A stretch of 64,000 nt of DNA from Paragonimus skrjabini miyazakii (GCA_014338405.1 JTDE01001056.1:1-64000), one strand, 5' to 3'; counted from the stretch's first letter, positions 47,855 through 62,896 are shown. The notes: generated by a model from the sequence alone, not told the origin. Translations and numbers: made by a program.

Positions 47855-49214
47855 GTGAGTCTGAATTTACCCCACGAGACAAACTCCTAAACATTCAGAG
47901 CATAGTTAAAAGAGCTTGCACGGCCAAGTTACTTGAAAAAACTCAATCTAGATAATCACCAGCAAGCAGTTGTTATAGCAGTATCTGACATGATAACGGA
48001 ACATATCACACAAAGCTATCCCCAACCAACCAAAGATCTAGGGTGCGTGAACAATATTACCAAATGTATGGTTGGCCAAAATCGCTTTGCTTGCAACTGG
48101 TGTTGAATAGAACAGAGTGATTTAGTTTAGGTGGCATATATCTAATTGCTTAATTCCACTAAGGCTGCCTTAAGGCAGAATTGATTCATAAAGAAATAAG
48201 TATTTATTTCAGAAGCTGAGGGTGAATCTAACGGTACATCACAAAGAATTAATAAGTAGGATGAACAGGATCGATAGTTTCCAACTTTTAACACCTGGTG
48301 AATTGATAAACGTAGACGTGAAAGACTACACAGGTGTGTATATCTACCCATCCGTAGTTTCTACTAAATTAATCGAACATATCTGACTGGAAATTTGACA
48401 CATATGTTATCATGAGTAAGAACCAAACTGGGAGAACGTTTTTGTCATATAATTCCCCTCTTTGCAGACCGGGTTTTCCCGGTCATATTTTGCGACTGAG
48501 ATAGATAAACATCCAACAACTCTGCATTCAGTCAGTAACGATTGGCTTACTACTGAAAATACGTAAAAACGTATAGTTTCCTCAACTTTGCAAGACGAGC
48601 GCAAACATTGCTGAATAAAACTTTCTATCAAAAACTTTACTATTATTTGTTTCAAAAGTGATGGAGGAATTGCTCGTTGCTTTTTTCGGAGTGAAGGAAG
48701 CTGGGTGTGGATTTTTGAATAAACCACAGCATGGGTCTCATAAAATAGTCCCACGTTTCTCTACTTCACTAATCGTCCTTCACTTATCGCTTCCAAACAG
48801 CAAAGGGGACACTTGTGGGAGGATGTACTGTACGCCATACTGATGCCCGCTGTTGAGTAATGTATCGATTAGACCGCACTAAGTTAAAAACGTTTCGGTT
48901 CTTTGAGGAGCTTATATCAATTGATTTGATTAAAAAGCAGGAGACATTCATCACACGGCACGCGTTGGTGCTTTTGACGTGCGGTGTATGCGTGTTTAGA
49001 TTATTCGAGATAGCGTGTGTGACAAGAATACTGCAAACTTTTGTCGCACGGCAACATTTTGATCCACGCACCGAATCATGCTAGACAACTGATAGCCCGA
49101 AACCTTGAATGTTGAAACAGACCCGCAAATGAAGAACTAACTACTGATACAAATTTCCTGGGATACTTTAAAACATTCTACAGAACCAACCGATTGTTCC
49201 AGCAAAAATAACAG

Positions 49215-49272
49215 TAATGATAGACTTTGGAGACAAAAGCTCGATAGTTAACAAACTGAATGTAGGGTTAAG
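49215..49272 (+). CDS. Exon candidate (58 bases)
   Basis: A GTAAGT donor ends a 58-base segment that follows AAAAATAACAG. Of three frames only one is open, reading MIDFGDKSSIVNKLNVGL plus two bases. The acceptor lacks a strong pyrimidine tract. Its phase matches the next candidate (51719), which needs one leading base; the joined codon would be Arg. Confidence 0.33.
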
Positions 49273-49839
49273 GTAAGTGCACGTGTGTCAGACAAGGGGA
49301 CTATCTTGACCTTTTTGCTATTCCTATATTCGTCTGTAATTTATCAGACATTGTAATACCATCAAAGATACCTTAAGCTGCTGATACATGAAATATCGTT
49401 AGGTGTTTTACAAAACGCTTACCAGATATTTGATATTGATCGTACTGCAACGATTGTGGGGATGCCAATTTCTCTTTCTGAACAAAGTTCCAATGAATAG
49501 AGCGGTTTCGATCAACTCCAATTCAGTATATATAGAGTTTAGTAACACCTTAAAACTATTGACGTCCTCGCTAAATAGGTTGACAAAATGAGTATCTAGC
49601 AGTCGATTTCGGGGTTACAACACCGCAGCAAGATCCATCCAACAAGCAAATCGTTCGAACGATTTGCACGTAATGACCGGGACTCAGTTGGTAAATATCA
49701 AAAGAAACCAGGTTATGTGGTAACAGGTGGTTGAAAATCTTACAACCGACAAGGGAAACAACCATGAATCATATCTACGGAAAATTACCCGAATACCATC
49801 AAGGAGAACATGAAAAAATTCAATCCTCCAAATTAGACC

Positions 49840-49930
49840 CTACCCGCACTTGATCGCAGCCTTCGCATTCATGTAGGCTCTTCAGCTAGCTTATTTCGAC
49901 AAAACACTAGACCCGAGTTTTCTTGTTATT
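49840..49930 (-). mobile_element. SINE-A, 3' fragment
   Basis: The complement of the SINE-A body is recognisable (ACTTGATCGCAGCCTTCGCA, then CACTAGACCCGAGTTTTCTT). Head and tail are missing. Confidence 0.5.
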
Positions 49931-51718
49931 ATAACCCATATGTAATACCTATCTTCTTTTGGGCCGTAATTTATAGGATTAATGTAGACTCAAACGCTGT
50001 ACGCTAGGAAATTAAGAAATGATGTCGGTGTCTCGTAAACTCGAAACACGACAAAACTATAAATCAGCTACCTGGCATACCATAAAACACACAAGCACGT
50101 CCCGACATTCACCACCCATAATGGGTTACCAGAATTTCGCGTAATTTTTTCGTCAAGCATCCAGGAACATGTTGGCATTAGGGCATGTGATGCTCCCTTC
50201 GACTTTATCTTTTCGAGAAATTCCGCGTTCGAAAATGCACATGAACTTGATCACAGGCACAACCAGTGTTCTCCAAGACACGAATGACATTCACTAAACC
50301 ATTGATCACTCATTTTATTAGTTCATGAGCTGCTGCCTAAGTCTATTCCAAAAGAGGTCAAATGCATGTTGCTATTTCAATCAACAATTACCGAAATCGC
50401 TCTCGGTTAGACAATGCACCTAACATCAATTTTGTTTCTTCCATTTGGCGGTTTATTAACAGATCTATATATATAAACTCACAGCTTATACAACAGTGAG
50501 AGGAATCTGGTCACTGACTCAAGCTTACTGCCGGGCTACTGCGCGGTGCTTCTTTTAGTGCCAAGTATATTCCGGGTTTTGTCGTTTACCTGATGCAAAC
50601 GTCAAATAAAAGTTGTCGGGCTGGATGCAAAAACAGAATTGCAGCATCAACCTCCAACAGCTCATGTAATTGACTTCATCTCATGATCATGACCTTGGTC
50701 AGCAACAGCAGCTGCTGCAGAGACATGAGCACATTAGTGGTTCGCGTTGGTGTCTAACTATCATACATCTATGAAAAAATAATATACCGTAGTCAAAAAT
50801 GGAAAAGAAGTAGGGATTGGGCCTAACCGTTAAAAACAACTAGGTTTGTACTCATAGTAAACATTATACTGTCCGCCTCTTTCAATAAACAAACATGGAC
50901 TCCGATATGATTTGACGGTTTGCACATCTGGGTTACTTAATGAGCTAAACGGGATGACGCGAAGGTCACACCAGAAGAGCCAGTCATGCAGGGTAGACTA
51001 GCAGGTAGAGGGAAACATCGCTATCCGTAAAAACCGGTAAAATTTGTAGTACACAGCCGCCTACCCACTGCTTTGTGGCCCAAGTTTTTAAAATGGAGAC
51101 TTTTGTTGAATACCCTAATCACTCACCTATCCAGCTATATGCTGGGTCATATACATCCAGAAATACTTGACACTACTTTTTTCATTCATCTTTGTTAATT
51201 TCGTTGCGCAAAACTGATTGCCGTATTTGCTGCATATATATGTATAAATATGAGTGATAGAATGCACTCTACTGCTCACCACTTTTCACTATCCTGATCA
51301 AGCTGGCTCTTGAACCTTCTAGAACCTCATTTCTGATTCCATAACAGGTATAGCTACCACCACCTAGGCATAGAATACGAATTAATAAAGGTGTTTTCGA
51401 AGTTCACACTTTGAAACAGAGAAATCAGCTTGGAACCAGAGTCCAGAACGATAGGTAACATATCGATCTTTTATTGTCTATTCAGTACTAGTTGGACATT
51501 TTGTGTGACTTCATGACTGATGCTATGCTTCAGACTAGAGTAGTCCGACACGACGATCACAACTAAACCGGTGAACTAAATGCCCGATATCAGTAAACTC
51601 CAACAGATAAAGACACTACAGTCCATCTGGAGAAACGTGAACTAATTGACAGCTGTTACATTCCTATGCGTTAACAATTCGGTCATTCTTATATACGTGG
51701 TGAAATAGAGCCTTTCAG

Positions 51719-51923
51719 AAATTCACCTGAACATCCTATGTTCAAAGATGTGGGAGGGGGACAAGAGACGACTTTATTCAAAGATATCTGTTCAGCTATT
51801 GTCCAACTCCAAAAAGAGACACTTACAACTACTTGTCTATCTCAGAGGCCTTTACTGGACAGAAATCACGTCGCATTTTCCACACACTCTACCCGGGTCA
51901 TACTATCAAACTCATCCACATAA
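51719..51923 (+). CDS. Exon candidate, possible terminal exon
   Basis: After the acceptor AATAGAGCCTTTCAG a frame with one leading base reads NSPEHPMFKDVGGGQETTLF, KDICSAIVQLQKETLTTTCL and ends STRVILSNSST at a stop (51921-51923). The first two thirds are helical and charged and look coding; the end is less so. Three overlapping frames are open in this GC-richer block, so accidental openness is possible. An AATAAA at 52456-52461 would be a distant polyadenylation signal. Confidence 0.35.
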
Positions 51924-52206
51924 CTCCGATGGAGATTTGGTTCATTCGCCCACGTGACTGTAAGCAGGGGCCCTGTATATTAGCAACCCTGTATACATCA
52001 GGGATCGTAGAGTTAGTAATCTAAACAGGGCAACTGGCAATGCAAATCGGAGGTTAGTTTGGAATACTTCTTGGTATACGTCGCAAACCGAAGCGCACAG
52101 AAGACCAGGGTCCAACTCCAAGTACGAATTATTTACAACCACATCAGTAGACTAACAAAATGTGAACAGCAGGAAAGACCACTCCAGGTTTATTTAGGGA
52201 TGCCTT

Positions 52207-52225
52207 CATACTATCAGATAGTATG
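52207..52225. repeat. Perfect 9-base inverted repeat
   Basis: CATACTATC and GATAGTATG are separated by a single A, forming a near-continuous palindrome. No function is evident. Confidence 0.8.
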
Positions 52226-53431
52226 AGATTAATATTACAGGCGCCTCTATTTTCAAAGTTCAGAGACTAAAACCCTTGACAGACTGAGGCATACTGACAC
52301 ATGTTTGTTACTATTCTCTTGATCAACCTATTTGGCTCGCTGATAAAAAGACATTTTAACCTTGTGTACAATGTCTACCCTTCGCTTATTCATTCATTGC
52401 TACAATTGGTGAGGGTGGGGGTAATTCTGGTCTGCTGGCTACCGTAGTCAGTCAAAATAAAGGCATCTGATAAACAACCATTGAGATTGTTATTTACAGA
52501 CGGAGCATCCTGAAAATCTTGTTTTTTACCCCTCACTCAAAAAAGAAAAAAGAAACCATAAGCCAAGTATTCATTCGTGGACGACAGACAAAGGTATATG
52601 TTCTCTGAAGTTGTAGATAATCTGATTCACAACGTATGGTTTTTGAGAAACAACTGTCAGCATTATGAATCTCTTAGTTTGGATTATTTTTTTTAACAAA
52701 TTGGCAAAATAATCAAACCTTTGCTGCTGTTTAGATGTGTCCACCTTTGTTCTAACATAAACATGCATTCAGGTAGGTGGATAACAAAAATCATATAAGT
52801 TGTTCCTAAATATGATCTTACCACAAGCCAGTTGTTTATGAACGAATTATGAATATTCATACTTTCAAGTGGACAGGGATCCATTGTACAAAGTTACGGA
52901 AGTACGCGGCGCCGAATGTGATGGTTCCAGAAATGCAGAAATGAAGTAGTTAACTTAGCTAAACCCCATAACGCTCTGGACTGAGCAAATCAGGTAGTTA
53001 TCTCTTGATCGCAATTGTACAGCTTTCTATCAACATTGTAATAAAACAACAATAATGAGAAATAGGTTCGGTGACAGCAACTTATTCCTGTTAGACAGCC
53101 ATATGTGTACACGAGTACTGTTTAATTTATAATCAATTAGTCAGCAACAATTCAACAGCTTCAGATCAAAACAACTGTTCGGAGCTTATGTTCTTTTAAT
53201 TACAAGACCTGAAATAAATAATTCTCTTTGTGATTTTGTTGGAAGCTGACTGTATCTGTCTGCAACAACAAGTCAAATAGGTCAAGAAAAAATGTTTAAC
53301 GGGTCTCGGGAGATGAGCATAGGTTGTGTTGTTTGTTTAAATTGGCAGTAAAATCAACCGATTTCATTTTGCTGTTTATATTTGATTTCCGGGATCAACT
53401 GGAAATCACACTATATGCGTGATAACTTGGA

Positions 53432-53531
53432 NNNNNNNNNNNNNNNNNNNNNNNNNNNNNNNNNNNNNNNNNNNNNNNNNNNNNNNNNNNNNNNNNNNNN
53501 NNNNNNNNNNNNNNNNNNNNNNNNNNNNNNN
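53432..53531. other. Assembly gap (100 N)
   Basis: Exactly 100 N, the usual placeholder for a gap of unknown size. Real distance across it is unknown. Confidence 0.98.
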
Positions 53532-54339
53532 AACACACGAAATTGTGAAATTAGACCTGATTTAATACGATGGGTTCCGACTTAGTCGTCACCCGGTAAA
53601 TCCTCCAACTGAAATAACCTGCCACTTTCTTCTGGTCTTAATAGATGATATGGAGAATTGCTTCATTACATACTACACAATTAATCATTCTGTGCAATTC
53701 CTAATTATATTTATCTTAATTTTTGCTTATTGATGATGTGAAGTATGTCTGTTGACTCGTCCACCGACATGGTCAGCTACGTGTTTTGGATAGTGACTAT
53801 TATTTAGTCAACGTACTGGAATTAATAAGTTTGGTGCCTGTGCTTTTGCTTACCTGGTCGCGTGATGTGACTGCTGATATATCCGTATGGTGTGTCTAGA
53901 TGTGAAAACACATGACCAAGAGTAATGTACTATGTTCAAATATAATCGAAAGTTCATTAACTAATTCGGGTTTTAATAGTTGGTAATAAACTGGATTGAG
54001 CTGAACTCGACAAACGATTGATGTTGTCTGCCGTAGGCTTTATGAATGTTTGAAACTCACTGAATGACTAGGGATATTGATTGGCCTCTGTAACTGTCCA
54101 TTTTTGCAATTAAACCACCCGCGGTGAGAATTTTTAAGCACATGGGAACACATGATTGGATAACCGTTCAAACTGGAGTTTAGTCTGAAATAAGGTTACT
54201 TGAATTTGAGTCATATTTTATTTTCTCCTTATAAGTGTGGATGGACACAGTCCATCTCGGATTGCCTGTTTGCAGTGGTTACAACCAAACCCTTACATTG
54301 GCACTTTTTGATCAGTTTCGTTTCTTGGACTCATCAGGT

Positions 54340-54425
54340 AGAGATAGCCTGAATGAGGAATCGAACTGGCTACCCTTCGCCTCACGAGGCAATGCTCCAA
54401 TGTGCTTAGTCACCAAAATCTGTAA
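54340..54425 (-). mobile_element. tRNA-like SINE fragment
   Basis: The minus strand carries GACTAAGCACATTGGAGCAT, CCTCGTGAGGCGAAGGGTAG and a B-box-like AGTTCGATTCC (54357-54367). It resembles a tRNA-derived head but does not match SINE-A or SINE-B closely. Confidence 0.35.
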
Positions 54426-55769
54426 GCATCGTTTGTGATAGGGGCCTTTGTATGTAATTAAGGTATAATTGGTTTTCACTCCGTTGACGTAAATGCATCG
54501 ATTTACTGTAGATGATTTTGAGGATGATGTAGCGTTTCTTATCATTTGGCGACATACCAGATTTTAAGAACTTTCCGTCACTAGATAGAGCAGTAACATG
54601 TTGAGTTCTTCTTGACGTACTCATCAGCTAACCTTTGCAAAGTCAATAACCCAATTTAACGAAAGAACTTTGTTCATTTCACAATATATTCTTATCTCAG
54701 AAACACAGTTTTTTCAGAGGTTAGTAGTCTGTCATAATGTAAGAATCAGGTATAATGAAATAGTAACCGCCAATAAAACTCAGTTGGGACACCTGCGATC
54801 TGTCGCTGTGGCTTTAAAACAGAGGTGTTTTTATTGGCAAAATTGATCAAACGTTAAACGTATCAACCATTAAATCAATGAGACTATTCTGTCAGAAGTG
54901 ACAAACATGCGCTAATCATATTTTTTGTACAAATTTTCATAATTATTGGGACTTCTTGATCAAATCCGAATAGCTAATTGATTCACACAGAATCGCCACT
55001 ACAAGTCATTAATGAACATTTGGCGATCATTTTGAATAACGAATTGAAAGAAAGTTTGTATGTTTGCATATACCTCCAGCAATGTATTTGTTAGACATCC
55101 AGTCTCTGCCTAACATTTTGTTTTTTCGAAACTTTGAGCACTCAATTTTGATCATTCATATCATTCACACATAATATTCGTTAGCAAGAAACTATTTATC
55201 TTTCAAAGACTTACTCAAGAAACTTGAAGGAGGAAGTGTGTCCATTTTGGAAGGTTTTCTTTATGGAACAATTATAAATTAATCCACTCTGAACTCTTTT
55301 TGAAAGTATTGATGCGACATTTCAACATGTGTTGGACAGGAACATCGAGTACTGCTGGGTTGACTACGTAATTTTATTCTTGAAGCAGCCTGCGACTCAA
55401 AGTTGAAACGTTGCGCCTCGGTTACTTCACACAGTTGTTGGGCAAGTGAGCTTAACAGATTCCTAAATTTGTTTAAGTAGACACTACAGTGTCTTTAGTG
55501 CGAACCATTTGATCCACAGAGTAGATAAAGCAACTCAGTTACATTATATGTACATAAGTTCTAGTGAACTACCCGGTGTGATTACATAAGAATATGCATT
55601 TTATCATCCATCAAGCATTCTCAGTTCACTTAGCTGCCGTTAACGTTAATGTCTCGAAATCCCATCACCTGTCGCGTAACCTTGCGTTTACAATGTTTTC
55701 AGATTTTTAGTAACTAAAAACGCTTTACTTCTGTACAGCAACACCTTTGTATCACTCTCCGCATATTGT

Positions 55770-55898
55770 TCAAATTGAGTAAGGTGACCTTGCGACATAG
55801 TACAAAATGTGTGCACACCGATCTGCTTTTCCCTCTGTTTGCGCAATCCGTTGTCGATATCGCATGGATCTCTCATCCAATAATTCAGCAAAATCAAA
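55770..55898 (-). CDS. Minus-strand exon candidate, 42 codons plus stop
   Basis: Directly after an acceptor-like GATGTTTGTAG a minus-strand frame reads FDFAELLDERSMRYRQRIAQ, TEGKADRCAHILYYVARSPY and SI before a stop. It is strongly protein-like, with a charged helix. A donor could lie inside (GTACTA after HIL). A second minus frame over 55688-55897 is also open, which weakens the call. It would be antisense to the plus-strand series. Confidence 0.35.
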   Translation of the reverse strand, partial: FDFAELLDERSMRYRQRIAQTEGKADRCAHILYYVARSPYSI

Positions 55899-55904
55899 CT
55901 ACAA

Positions 55905-58900
55905 ACATCGTTTCAGATCTAGTCTGACTTCAACAGCCAAAGCGTAACTTCATAACGTTAGTGGCCAACCCTAATACCTGTGAACACTTTCGGTAGGTCC
56001 ACAACCGCGATTACTTTGAGTTATTTGAACTGGATATCTTTTGTTGCATTCGTTTTTTTTTTATATTGCTGATAGCTTAATGAGATTAGTTCAGGTCTTC
56101 TTACGTTATTAATTAACTTATACTTGATCACTACAGTTTCTTACAAGAACACATTACCCTCTTTCTGTCATCTTGAGGTTTTGTACATCAAGTGCTCCCT
56201 GACACTAAATATTACAAATTCCTTTAAGTCTGTCCACCAGACTGGAGCCTAAGTTCATGCTGAATTTGCTCATGTTTGAGAGCGTTTGTCTTTTTTATTC
56301 TGTGTTCCTTGTGTGGTACTTGTTGAACTGTCCAGGACATACCTGGTTTTTGTTACTGGAAAGTTCGTCGTTACAAGCTGAGCGGTATATGTCCATTTTG
56401 TTTGGATAAATCTGACAGTCCTCCTCTTTAGCCGTTAGTATTAAACACGGAGATAGGTCTCTTAGAAACCAGCACGGGTGAATTTTGACCTCCGAAGTTA
56501 TTTGAAACTCTCTCTCAGGGGTTAGGATTGTGGTCTTTTTCAACCTCATCAGACATTGTACATATTGCCCTGGGGAAAAAGTCTAATTTAGGTTGAAATG
56601 TTTTTGAAAGAAGTCAAGATGTCAGCTCATTTGCCGTATAGTATCGATCCATCAGCGAAGATCGAAAATGTTGTTGGGATAATGTTCACTTAGAATCTGC
56701 GGCTATTTTTTCTAACACCGACGTGACTCTGACATGAAGTATTGTATCTATGAAATCAGATTATAGTGAACATGTGGGCTAGCCCGTAGTAATATCGTGA
56801 ACATTTTTGAGAATTTTTCAGTCATCAGTTCGTTGTGATGACTATTGTCTAGATGTTTTACTTGGCCACTTCAAAATGTTGTAAACCGAAAGTAAGTTTA
56901 AAATTTCGGACAATTTCGTAGATAGGTATCAGGGTGCACATTCTGAAAACCAATGGTAGAGGAGAAGATCAAACTCAAGAACAATATTGAAATCGAACAA
57001 TCAGTAAGCCGTGAATTCTTAAAGGGAATGAAACACCGATAGTTAAATGAGCGAGAAACATCATCATAACCAAAGAAATATAATGGACATTTACAGAACT
57101 GGTGAAAAAACGAAAAACTTAGTAAAAAGTGGAGCTGCGATGAAACGAAGGAATGAAATAAATGGAGTTGGCAAATAAGTGAAAACAAAAACCATAAAAA
57201 TCGAGCCATCTATCAACCTCCAAACCATAATTCAGATGTAGGAACTATTTCATAGTTTGTTTCAGACAATTGTTTCATAATTAATGGTTACCCTGAGGAC
57301 GTCATAAACCTGATCGATCGTCCATTGTAAACGTACGTTCCTCCTAATCAAAGAAGGATTAGTCGAAAAAACAATTTTTAATCGTTGATCTTGAAACTGT
57401 CTCACCCATCATCACGAAAAATAGATTTAGGCAGTAAGACCAATTATCATGACAGAGTTACATTTGCCCTTTCAATCTTCCATTCAGTTTTATCTTACCC
57501 GTTTGTAACTGACCGGTTATGAGTCATCTGAAAGAGAAACTTAATCCGAACACCATCCACTGTAAACGGGTTGTTGAGTGAATTCACAAACCAAATTCCA
57601 AAATTTAAGCCAATTCATTTTCTGTTAAGATAGTCTGAGGGGAATTGATGGGAGAAAAGAATGGTCAGATGGTTGCCAGAGGATGGATGATTTTTTGTGA
57701 CAAGTGATCCGTTTTGCTAATTACAGGACTGTTTCTTGTTTACCCAAGAAAAACTATACATGCCCATCACATTCGAGACCGTACGGCTACTTTAAAATAA
57801 ATAACGGAGCACACATTTATTTATTGTGATAAACAACATTTGAGTCAATCTGTTTACTATGAATGAACATTATGTATGTTCGTGTTCCTCCCATTTTATG
57901 TAACAAATAGATATTTACGTATGCAACTCAGTGTCTGGCCATCGTTCAATAGAAATAAATGAAAATTGAGTTGCTACTTCACTGCACAACTCATTCTTCA
58001 TAGTGGAACAGTAGAAATGAGGCTAATATTAATTTAGCTTAGGAAAAATTTTGTTGTGACTGACCAGATCTGTGTATTTGGACATTTTATAGATGAAAAC
58101 CGTAAAAGATAGCCTCCGTTCTACATATGCGCGGATTGTCACTCGTTCTATCACATTAGCACTAATTAGGACTGATTAGCAAAATGCGCAGTTGCCTGTT
58201 TCAGCTATGTTTTCAATTCTATTTTCGAACAGTGATTTTCAGTTTATGATTTTTTGTTACATAGTACGCGTCAGCCAGTATTCGGTGGAATTTGACGCAT
58301 TATGAACTATGCACATTCACTGTGATTCCCTTTTTATTCCTGCTGGTATCGTTTTAGTCAATAAAATGGGTTATGGTTAGTTTGCTGCTACGGCGGGATC
58401 ACCAGTCCTTAATGGAATAATCGATTAGGTAACAAACATATCGACATTTCATAATTCCTTATTGGTACGCACTCTCGTTCATGTGGCAACGATACTGTAG
58501 AATTGTTTTCTCACTCCATTCACACGAAATTATGATTTGTGGTTTGAGACGGCGGTCTAGTTTGTAATATGCATATAAATATATATATAGAATATTACCA
58601 GCATACAGCCTGACCATCGTGGCTGATTTGTAAAAGACAGCAACAGAACGTCATTCCGTCAGTTTGGTTCATCCTCAGCATAGACCATGTGCAACCCTTG
58701 CCTGATAGATTGTGGGAACCTCTTCGTTATTCCAAATAAGGAAAATGAAAAGATTAACCATACTGAGGTCGTTCATATGCAGCAGGAACAGAATGAATAA
58801 TTCCCCATCTTAGATAAATAGAAACCAGTTCATGTATAGCAATAGTTCAGGCCTCTTTTTTATTGCGAACTAACAAAATCAAGTGTGTACTGAACTTTGA

Positions 58901-61900
58901 ATGTCGGTTACAAATTCGGAAGATGTGCAGACAATTCCATACGATCTTAACTGGTCAGAAATGTGTCTGAATACGAGTGTCAGTTTAGTCTTTTCCGAAA
59001 GTAAAGTTAATCAGAATTCATCCTTATTCAAAGGCATACTGATATTCGCCTTATGCATGTGACAGCGTTTATACTTTTACATGTTAAACTTTACATGTGG
59101 TGTCTGGCTTACACTATGCATTTCATACATTTGGTTTGGAACGAGCAAAAGGGTACAAGTCCTTTTTAAATCGTTCACATACCCCAGACATATTTATTTT
59201 GTTATACTATGTTTTCAGTAACGTCCGAAATGTGTGTTGAAATGATGTTTAGTATGAAAATAGTTTTGAAATTATTGTGGTTCCACAAGAGCGGCGGGTT
59301 GGTACTAGCCATTTTCCCTAGTCCGTTTGTCAAATGGAGTACTATTTTGGGAAACGCTTGAGTGGTTCTTAGATATCTCGTGGAGTAATGAAATAATTTC
59401 AACTATCCGATCTGCATATCCTATCAAAATTGGTTCATAGTGATAAATTTGGTGGACAAACTACACACGGTGGGTCAAACGACCCAAATCAGTGTAATTT
59501 AAGTTTTGCCTGTCCAAACTACTCGAAGGGTGTTTCATTTATAATGCTACTCACAAAATACTTTTACATTTACTGAAATACTTCATAGCTAACTTTGTTG
59601 AAAAATTGAATGCGCGTAAAATCTTTTTCTCTGTTAACGATCTTACAGCATGAAAACCCTCATTCTGAGGAGAACAGGATATTTAGTTCCACAATGATGC
59701 TTAAGTGAAATTAGCATAAACTTTGCATTTCTAAGTAAATGTATCAAGCATGACCCAATGCTGTGATCTGAACCACAATAAACAAGAGTTTGTTCATAGT
59801 ATCTGTCCAAAAACTGGAAGTTCGTGACAAAACATCGGTCATTGTGTTCGCCAGTTCACACAAAATTTAGGTTGTTGACGCTGATCTGGGCGTCTAGGAA
59901 GTATAGTGGTAAAACCTTAGACGAATAACTTAGACACATTTTATTCCAGTTAACTCATATTTGATGTGGAAATTCTATAAGATGTGAAGAAATTGTAAAG
60001 CCCTAAAATTTCTTATAGGAGTTTTCTGGTGGGTTAACGTTCAAAATATGGTATGTGGCAGTTGATACTTATAACCAAGTAGGAAAATATTCAAGCATTT
60101 CACAATCAGCAAATCAACCCAGGTTTATTTTCGGCGTTCATCAATTGGTTAGTAAAAGTTCCTAGTATTTGAAATCCTTAGTTTTATGTGTAGGCCGAGA
60201 AAACGTAGTTATTTTTTAGTGAACGTCACTATCTTACTTCTGAGGTTATGCGACTTTTCAACGATCCATTTTTATGGTGCTTTATAATTTTGGCCGATTA
60301 ATACGTTGCGTATTTTTGAAGTACAATGTGGCTAACCAATTAACAAAGGCCTGACGATTATACTTTATACAACATCCAGACTTCCTAAGTCGCAATATAC
60401 TCTTCTAAAACAAATCGTTCTATCCAAAGCAGACACTGTATTTATTAAATTGCCTATTCTTCCCGTTGGTACATAGTTATTCGGATAATTCACAATACTT
60501 ACATGGATACCTAGAGTTTTCAGGCAGTAGATTGGGACCTTAACAAGAAAATAAAAATGTACTGCTAATAACGGCAACAGTAAGATGCATCGAATTACCT
60601 TTCAAGGGTTCGTTTGACAAAGTAGTGTTTACAATAGAAAGACATCTCTAGCGATCGAAGTTTCGATGAAAGTGTTTGATCGTTCTTTCTCTTTCCAGCT
60701 GATTCCATGATCAAATTTTTCGCTACTTAGGCAATTACCAAACGTTTATGCTAGATTGGAACATCCGTTGACCCTACGTTCCAGAGGATGATGTAAAACA
60801 TTAGAGCTTCAGATGTTGTGTTGTGGTCCGTTCGTAGTTAGTTGTCTAAATTCTCACTGTTTTCAATTCCTGTTGTAAGATTGTCAGTGTGGGATAATGC
60901 ATTTTAACAGGAAAACTCGGGCAGAATGCACTTAACTTGTTCAACTTTTAAATTGGTTCAACCAGATTTTTAATGAACCCGGTATATTACCGTGCGGTTT
61001 TAAGTTGAACCCAAAATATCCCGACACAGTTACGTGTCAAGAGATATGGAGGCACCATGATAAACAAAAATGAATACCACTCAACGCCTTCAATTTATAC
61101 TAACACCAGTTATTCAGCTTCATTAATAATTAACTAATAAATGAAAAATAATTGAACAAGTGAAAATAAGTGACGCCCTCTTTACGAGTGAGAAATAAAA
61201 CTTCTGACAAATTTGCCTGAAGGAATTATACTCATGGAGTTTGCCGGTTAACGGATGTGAGGGATACACAGCATTCGGCGGGAAACTTCTTTACGAGCTG
61301 TAACGATGTTAAAATAATAATTACTCTTTTTAGAAAAACACTCAAGAGAATGGCTTAAGAAGGAGAATGAAAAATACAAAAGGAGAAAAAGCTAATCGAT
61401 AAAGACCACTGCAACGAGAAAAGAAACGTTTACTTGTCTAGGTCCACATCAATCAACAAAATGTCGTAGTTTTAGGAAAATGATCAACGCGAAAGAGGTC
61501 TGAATGCAACGGTTTTTGTTATTTGTCCAGAAATAAGAAATGATCGGTACAGTGGTTAGAAAACTTTGATGATCGCAGCAACCGGGGTTTTGAAGTTTTC
61601 ACTTCAACGTATCCAGTAATTAGCCGAGATTTCTTGAAGTTTAGATTAAGCAATCGACTGAATAAAAAAAAGCAGCGAGAAAAACGATGTGGCACATCTA
61701 ATAAAAATAAACGAGTATTTGACAACACTACTTACGTCACAGACAACTGGCCAAAAACACAAATGTGATGCTCAGACAATCAGCTTACAATGTATAGTCG
61801 AAAACGTGGGAAGTCAAATGTGGAATTATATTTTATTTGTAGGCAGAAAACGGTTTTAACTTAGTGTGAATTGAGGCTGAAAATGCTAACTGCTTACGCA

Positions 61901-62890
61901 TATAATCCACAAGCTGCTTTCGTTACAAAAGTGTGATAATTATACATCATACATTACATTTTATGATAGCTTGTTATTTGTTGATGTGTGTTCCTAAAAT
62001 GGCTATTGATTCCAATCGAGCTCGATAACATGCTCGACAGACATGCATATCAGGAGGTTTCAGGCTTCATTGAGTATGAAAACAATATAGAGAGATAAAT
62101 TTAGTAAGTAAAAATCACATAGAAACTGACATCTGTCCAGTCAGCTTAATCTGCGGATGAGACGTTTTATATGCAGGGTGCACTATAGTTTTATCGGTTA
62201 GCACAGAAAGGTAGATGATCTACGACTATCAATGAATAGACGTTTTTTATGTTGCTTGACAACGGTAAAGAGAAGCTTAAGTTGGATGAATGAAAGTCAG
62301 TTTATAAAGTTATTGCATTGCAACCAGGCTAACAACGAATAATAAAACAGTGAAAAAAATTAGGAAGGCCTGCATGTTTGTTAAGCTAGATGAGAGAGTT
62401 GGATGAGTGATCAGTAAGTCTGTATTGCATGTTGTTTCATGAAATCGATAGTCGAGTACGGTTTCTAAATTCAATCTTTCCAATAACGCCAAAAACACCG
62501 CAGTCCAGTATGAACAGATTTTGGGAGCAGAGATTTTCTTCAAAAATAGCTCGCTCACTCTGCACATCTTTCATTTAACGTCCCACTAAACATTCGTGCC
62601 AGAATTTTAATAGGACTTCTGATTGAAACAACGTTGGATCAGATTTACGCATTTAAAATCTTCTAGGACCGGGTTAAGAGGGTGAGTTGGAAGCTTGTGT
62701 TACAGGCTATCTCCCACGCACGTGCCATGTGATTCAACCGTGACTGCTATGTTGGGCAGTGTTTCAGCATAACCAGGCCATACTGTCGAAACAGTTTTAT
62801 GTACAAAGTTACCTGTTCATTTCACAAACCAACTTCAGTCAATCACAGCTTATACATTTAACCTTGTTTTGCCATGGAGTGTGGATTATT
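55905..62890. other. Long AT-rich stretch, no gene supported
   Basis: About 7 kb with only short open frames (for example 56898-57209 minus, 60365-60577 minus, 61519-61728 minus), none with domains and few with paired splice signals. TA-rich runs near 58567-58590. No member of the SINE or Penelope-like families was recognised here. Confidence 0.45.
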
Positions 62891-62896
62891 TTGTAG

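Noticed and set aside
48410..48754. 114-codon minus-strand frame
   Set aside because: No domain, no convincing splice sites, and an equally open plus-strand frame (48658-48843) overlaps it; most likely accidental.
56898..57209. 103-codon minus-strand frame rich in Phe and Leu
   Set aside because: It is the complement of a purine-rich tract, which makes hydrophobic open frames by composition alone.
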